Assembly: GCA_030435675.1 (NCBI GenBank)
Contig: CM059623.1
Coordinates: forward strand, 9,636,012 to 9,700,011
Source: Steinernema hermaphroditum
Lineage: Eukaryota > Nematoda > Chromadorea > Rhabditida > Steinernematidae
Reading direction: 5' to 3'
DNA length: 64,000 bases
Positions within the stretch are counted from its first letter, which is position 1; each line of letters starts with the position of its first letter. Below the pieces are notes generated by a model. It worked only from the letters and a program-made list of their open reading frames with translations, did no database searches and was not told the origin of the DNA. The position numbers were made by a program, and so were the translations under genes. Positions 59,930-64,000 of the stretch are shown here, one piece after another.

Positions 59930-61799
59930 CTACCAGTCACGGAACTTCGTGTAATAGGGCACCTGGAAGTTCGGAGGGTACATGAGGCTACGGTAGTTCC
60001 ATCCCTGCTGTGCTTGTCCGAACAGATCCGCCGATGTAGCCGGATTCTGAGGTTGAAGAGCTTGGATTATACCTGAAGAAATAGGCTGAGGTTGTTCACT
60101 TAAGCCCGGCTCTACCTTGGAAGTCGAACTTGTAGGCGTAGCGCTTGCCATGGACCTTGCACATGATGTTCTTGTCGTAGTAGTAGCGGAGAGCGCGCGA
60201 CATCTTGTCGTAGTTCATGTTCGGCTTCGACTTGCGTTCGCCCCACTTGCGGGCGACGTCGTCGGGATCGACCAGCTTGAACTCGCCCTGTGTACCCTCC
60301 CACGTGATCAGGTTGGCGTTGCTCGAGTCGCTGAGCAGCTCGAGCAGGAACTGCCACAGCTGGATCTGTCCGCTTCCGGCGTTCGCGAGTCGGAGGCTCG
60401 TGGGTCCGAGGATTTGGTACGGATCTGCAAGGCCTAATTCGAACAAACATGTTTTGTCTTCGCCGCGGCGGCGGGGCGCTTCCTTAATGAAGTCGCCGCT
60501 GATTCAATTTGGCCCAATTCAGAACTCTCTCGTCGGCGCTGATTTTCGATTTCGGCGCGAAAACACCAAGGGCAGCGGCGGCGGCGGTGTCAGCCGGCCG
60601 GCGGGCGAACTACCGTAACCCGGGCGGACGGGGTTGATAAATCGAATGAGCAAACAGAAAAGAAAACAAATTCGAGGCGCAATTAGGCGATTTCCCTCGC
60701 GCCTGACTGTCTTAATTGTCGCGCATTGTCCGCGCACAGCTGCCGTTAGGCGTGCAAACCACCTTGAGGAGGGCGAACGGTGCGTGGTCGAGAAGCCGTT
60801 CGCCCTTTTCGCAAATTCCGAAATCGGGAGGCGAGGGACAATCGGATTAATTAGTCGCCGCAATTAGGGAACTCGCGATTAATTGAGTGTTCGCACGCGC
60901 GTGTCGACTCGGTGAAGCGTGCCGACCACCCACCGCGCCGGGGCCGAACGCATACGGTCGGGGCCGGTCGGCGATCGCCGGGTGGCGGCATCGCTTACCT
61001 AATGCGGGGCCGCTGCTTTCGGCGGAGATTAATCGCGCGCGACAATTGCTGAAGGAGCGCGCGAAAATTGTTCTGTCGATAATATGGCCCTTGGAAGCGG
61101 CTTCTTAGGCGGATTATATGTCACCGGATCGGGGGCCCATAGCCCGTGGAGTACGGTATTACCTGGCTGCCCGAACGAAGAGTTGTAGGTGGGGAGACGG
61201 AGGGTCGAGTAGTTAAAGTTCATCGAGTTCAGATTCATCGCCTAAAGGGTCTAGATGAGTCTCGAAAAGGGGACCGGGGGCACCTCTTCCTTGATCTGAT
61301 TCCCGTTGGAGGCGTTCGCGCCGCCGGAGGAGCCCTGGGCAAACGAGTGAAGGCTGAGGTTCATGCCTAAAGTATGCAAATGAGAGCGCGATTCGATTAC
61401 TCCGCCGGCCGAGAACGTCACCCCAACTTGAAAGGACGGATTAGGCCCGGGGATCCGTGTTTGCGCGCGTCAGAGGTAAAAATACTCCGGGCCCCTTTGT
61501 TTCGCTTTCCTCTGACGTCGCCGGCGCTACCGTAAACAAACGTCATACTCACCGTTCTGCGAGTCCTGTAGCTGCTTCTGTCCGCTGGAGGCGTCGTAAA
61601 CGGCGCCTCTCTGTTGCGGAAAGCCGCCCATACCATTCTGGAAACGGTCTACAGTGACATGGAGGCGAAGGGGACTTACGTGGAAGGCGCCGAAGGTGAA
61701 GGGCCCGAAGGGCGGCGGCTGCTCGGGCTTCACGGGGTTGAACAGGTGATTGGCGCCCTGCGAGGGGCTCGGAGTCGTGGTTGCTGTTTTCGAGTCCAT
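59930..61799 (-). CDS. ETS transcription factor, ERG/FLI1 (AST-1) type, copy B
   Basis: Mirror copy of the ETS gene. Exons 1-5 (first ATG at 61799, ETS exon ending at 60116) encode the same 228 residues as copy A as far as I can see. The last exon 59930-60072 is different: [20 protein letters not shown] then [11 protein letters not shown] and a short end, giving 275 residues. The shared GI-QALQPQ and GWNYRSL words show that the two last exons are homologous but old. The ETS domain and recognition helix are intact. It reads towards copy A (tail to tail). An alternative ending without the final splice would add only GRAGLK after FDFQ. Confidence 0.9.
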
Positions 61800-62279
61800 C
61801 GGGACTTCCTTCCTTCGTCTTTCCTCTTGCCGGATCTGGCCCGCCGAGATCGTGCCCGCGGCCCTCTCGCTCGCGCGCCTCCTATGACCATATCCGGAGG
61901 GCGGGGCGTCGGCGTCTTCTGAGGCCAGGCCAATCTCTCGGCGCCAAGGCGGGGCGCCGCCGCGGCAAAACAATCAGCGCCGCCGGAGGAAAACCGAGAA
62001 TTTGGGAAACGCATTGAGACGTGAGGGCCGAATTGCGGAATGCCGCTTCCGGGTACTGTAAATTACCCCGTTCCAAAGGACCACCCACAGCGAGGTGAGT
62101 AGCCAGTGTTTGCACAACACCCTCTGACCTCAGAAGTGAAGGGCGCGTTCTCCCGCTGGTTACGTCAAAGAAGCCGTCGCCGCCGGAAGCTCTGTATCCT
62201 CTCTTCTGACCTCAAAGGCGCTCTGAATCGGTATGCCGCCCACGCACCATGCATTAGAGCCCTGTTTGCATAGTCATCT
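60113..62279 (-). repeat. Right arm of 2.17-kb ETS palindrome
   Basis: Inverted partner of 55862-58027, separated by 2,085 bp. Mismatches seen include TACCGATTC for TACGGATTC at the outer end and TTGCTCATTC for TGGCCATTC in intron 4. Confidence 0.95.
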
Positions 62280-62474
62280 GTCCTACAGGTTACATGAGGC
62301 CCTCAGGAGTGAACTTGTGAGGATGGGAAGTCAGCCAGCCAAAAAGAGTTCCAATCGATTGTTCCTCGGCAGAATAACTTCGGACTCCTTCTCGAGGAGC
62401 AGATTGCGTTATGCGGCGGCGACATTCAACACCGCCGTCCTCTCCAGATGGGTGGCATTCAATTATCTCCGCGT

Positions 62475-63986
62475 TTATTTATGTCTCCACGCACGAATAT
62501 AGAGTGCCGAGAACGCGAGGGTTCGCAGAATCACGATCATGGCGACCATGACGAAGAGATTTCTGGGCAGATTAGACTCGTTGTAGCTGAGGGAAGCGAT
62601 CACATCCTCTCCGTTTTCGTAGCAGTGGCCCGTGGAGTTGGCCCTGCACCCACCGATGTGATCCACTCGGCTCCACTCGTTGATCGTCATCGTCTCGAAG
62701 GCGTAGTTGAAGTAGGAGATGTACCGGAGGGGCAAGAAGTAGACGGGGATCGTGTCTGTGTTGACGTAGAACCCGCCGAAGGTCGTCAGAGGGACGACAA
62801 ACATGGGAAGCAGAGCCATGGAGAGCCTGACCGACCCGAAGACACAAGAAATGAAGTAGCCTAGAAGGGGAATATCCGAAGAGCTCTTTGATTTGACCTA
62901 CTGAATGAAACGCCGATGTTGGCGACGAGAACCCCGATGAGAGAGTAGATGGCATAGGCGCCGAGGCTCTTGTCCAATCCGGACATCCAGTAGACGAGGG
63001 TGCAGAAGGAGAACGGGAATATGAGGTACTGGGGAAGTTCCGCGAGATTCTTGGCTAAGAAGTAGGCATCCACTCGGTAGAGACCCGAGTGATGCTCCCT
63101 CATGAAGATCGGCAGCTCCAGGCAGAAGAACTACAAAAGATTTGTGTGCACACTTGCCGTCTCTCTTACATTGACAGCTTCGAATTGGTACATAAAGTTC
63201 ATGTTTGTGACAGAGGTATAGAGAAGTCCGTTGATGTTGGTTATCGTCGACTGGTTGACAGGGGTTTGGAAGTACACCGAGCCGATGATCAACCCAACCA
63301 ACTAAAGAAACGGCAACTGCGTGACTCGGTTGACTCTCACTAACCAGGGTCTCGATTAGTCTGAACTTGAATAGCTCGGGTTCCCTTGTGATTCCCTTGA
63401 AGGAACGCCGTAGCAGAACACTGAGCTGTTGTGGATATCTGGAAAGGTGGAAACTCTGAGAGCGACGGGGACGAACTCGTACGTTGCTTTATAGCCGGTG
63501 CGGTCTTCTGCGCCATAATATGATGATACTGTACTTCGGCGATCGTCTGTTCCACCATCGCAAAGCTCAAGGACTTCTTTTCCTCGGCTACAGGCCAGGA
63601 AGTTGTCGCACAGTTTCTGAAAACGTCTTGAAAAATCTAACATCATGTAGTAGAAGCATTATTTGATAGCTCTTAGATTGACAAAAGGGTGTTGACCGAC
63701 ATCGTGAGGTCGTGAGAGGTGGACAGAGGAGAAGTACAAAATGACCCAGACCCTGTAATGAGCTCTTAAATTAGCCCGGAAAAACACCACCAACCCCAGA
63801 AAACTCGGTTCGGTAAACAATGACATGAAATTCGAAAGAAACTGTCTTCCGTCCATGATGTTATAATATCTCTTATGACTTACGTTAACCCGACTTCGGC
63901 ACAGTCCTTCGTTACTGTATTTTATCGCCAGTGTCGATATGTAGTGATCGGCTGGGTTGAAGTTCATCGGCAATGGGAAGCCCCAT
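62475..63986 (-). CDS. Second ABCG half transporter (5' part beyond window)
   Basis: Paralogue of the ABCG gene at 51.5 kb. Exons placed: 63884-63986, 63483-63616, 63345-63438, 63170-63301, 62902-63130 and 62475-62860. They cover the linker (NPADHYISTLAIKYSNEGLC) and the whole membrane domain: SVLLRRSFKGITREPELF, VNQSTITNINGLL, ELPIFMREHHSGLYRVDAY and the last loop with Cys and N-glycosylation sites. The nucleotide-binding exons lie beyond 64000. Exon lengths 94 and 132 are shared with the first gene, but introns differ near the C-terminus. The stop codon overlaps an AATAAA. No defects seen. Confidence 0.9.
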
Positions 63987-64000
63987 CTAAAAGACATACA

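Noticed and set aside
1..64000. CRISPR arrays, bacterial promoters and operators, riboswitches
   Set aside because: The window is eukaryotic and no regularly spaced short direct repeats were seen.

Overview
This is a eukaryotic window and almost certainly nematode. Genes are compact and intron-rich. Many introns are only about 40-47 nt long with TTTCAG or TTTTAG acceptors, and AATAAA signals follow closely on stop codons. Several products are nematode versions of known proteins: ZEN-4 kinesin, an AST-1-like ETS factor, a nematode-type tyrosine phosphatase, a vWA/ZP cuticlin-like protein and WHT-like ABCG transporters. I rebuilt the gene models exon by exon. In every multi-exon model whose two ends I place inside the window, the exon lengths sum to a multiple of three.

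Layout, left to right. An Epac (cAMP-regulated Rap exchange factor) gene fills 1-13.35 kb (+). Its 5.3-kb intron holds a tRNA-His gene and a decayed tRNA-Ser. A fukutin-like gene (14.36-16.71 kb, +) follows, then the MKLP1-type kinesin zen-4 (16.86-20.08 kb, -). From 20.7 to 26.2 kb lies a patchwork: an orphan phosphatase exon, an unrecognised ORF, an intact single-exon F-box-like gene, a dead zinc-finger gene, a COA7 tail fragment, a chimeric lysine-rich ORF, a probable retroposed insertion and a dead ABCG tail. A coiled-coil gene plus a tyrosine phosphatase gene follow (26.3-29.0 kb, -), then an acetylcholine-receptor-like subunit gene (29.3-32.1 kb, -). After 4.7 kb without recognised genes comes a giant vWA/ZP mucin-like membrane protein gene (36.8-46.4 kb, +). 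Next are an unrecognised tryptophan-rich protein (46.7-48.5 kb, -), the second coiled-coil/phosphatase pair (48.7-51.4 kb, +), an ABCG half-transporter (51.5-53.9 kb, -), two convergent ETS genes (56.3-58.3 kb + and 59.9-61.8 kb -) and a second ABCG gene cut by the window end.

Two inverted duplications dominate the architecture. The first has 3.1-kb arms at 25968-29097 and 48607-51719. Each arm carries a complete coiled-coil plus phosphatase gene pair and the end of an ABCG gene. The ABCG gene is whole only on the right, so the right arm is probably the source. The second has nearly identical 2.17-kb arms at 55862-58027 and 60113-62279. Each arm carries the promoter region and first five exons of an ETS gene, while the last exons in the 2.1-kb centre are homologous but strongly diverged.

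Other unusual structure: a tandem array of paired 63-nt and 39-nt phase-0 exons in the ZP gene, a new dispersed repeat with three copies, and a marked excess of the heptamer TACCGTA/TACGGTA in both coding and non-coding DNA.
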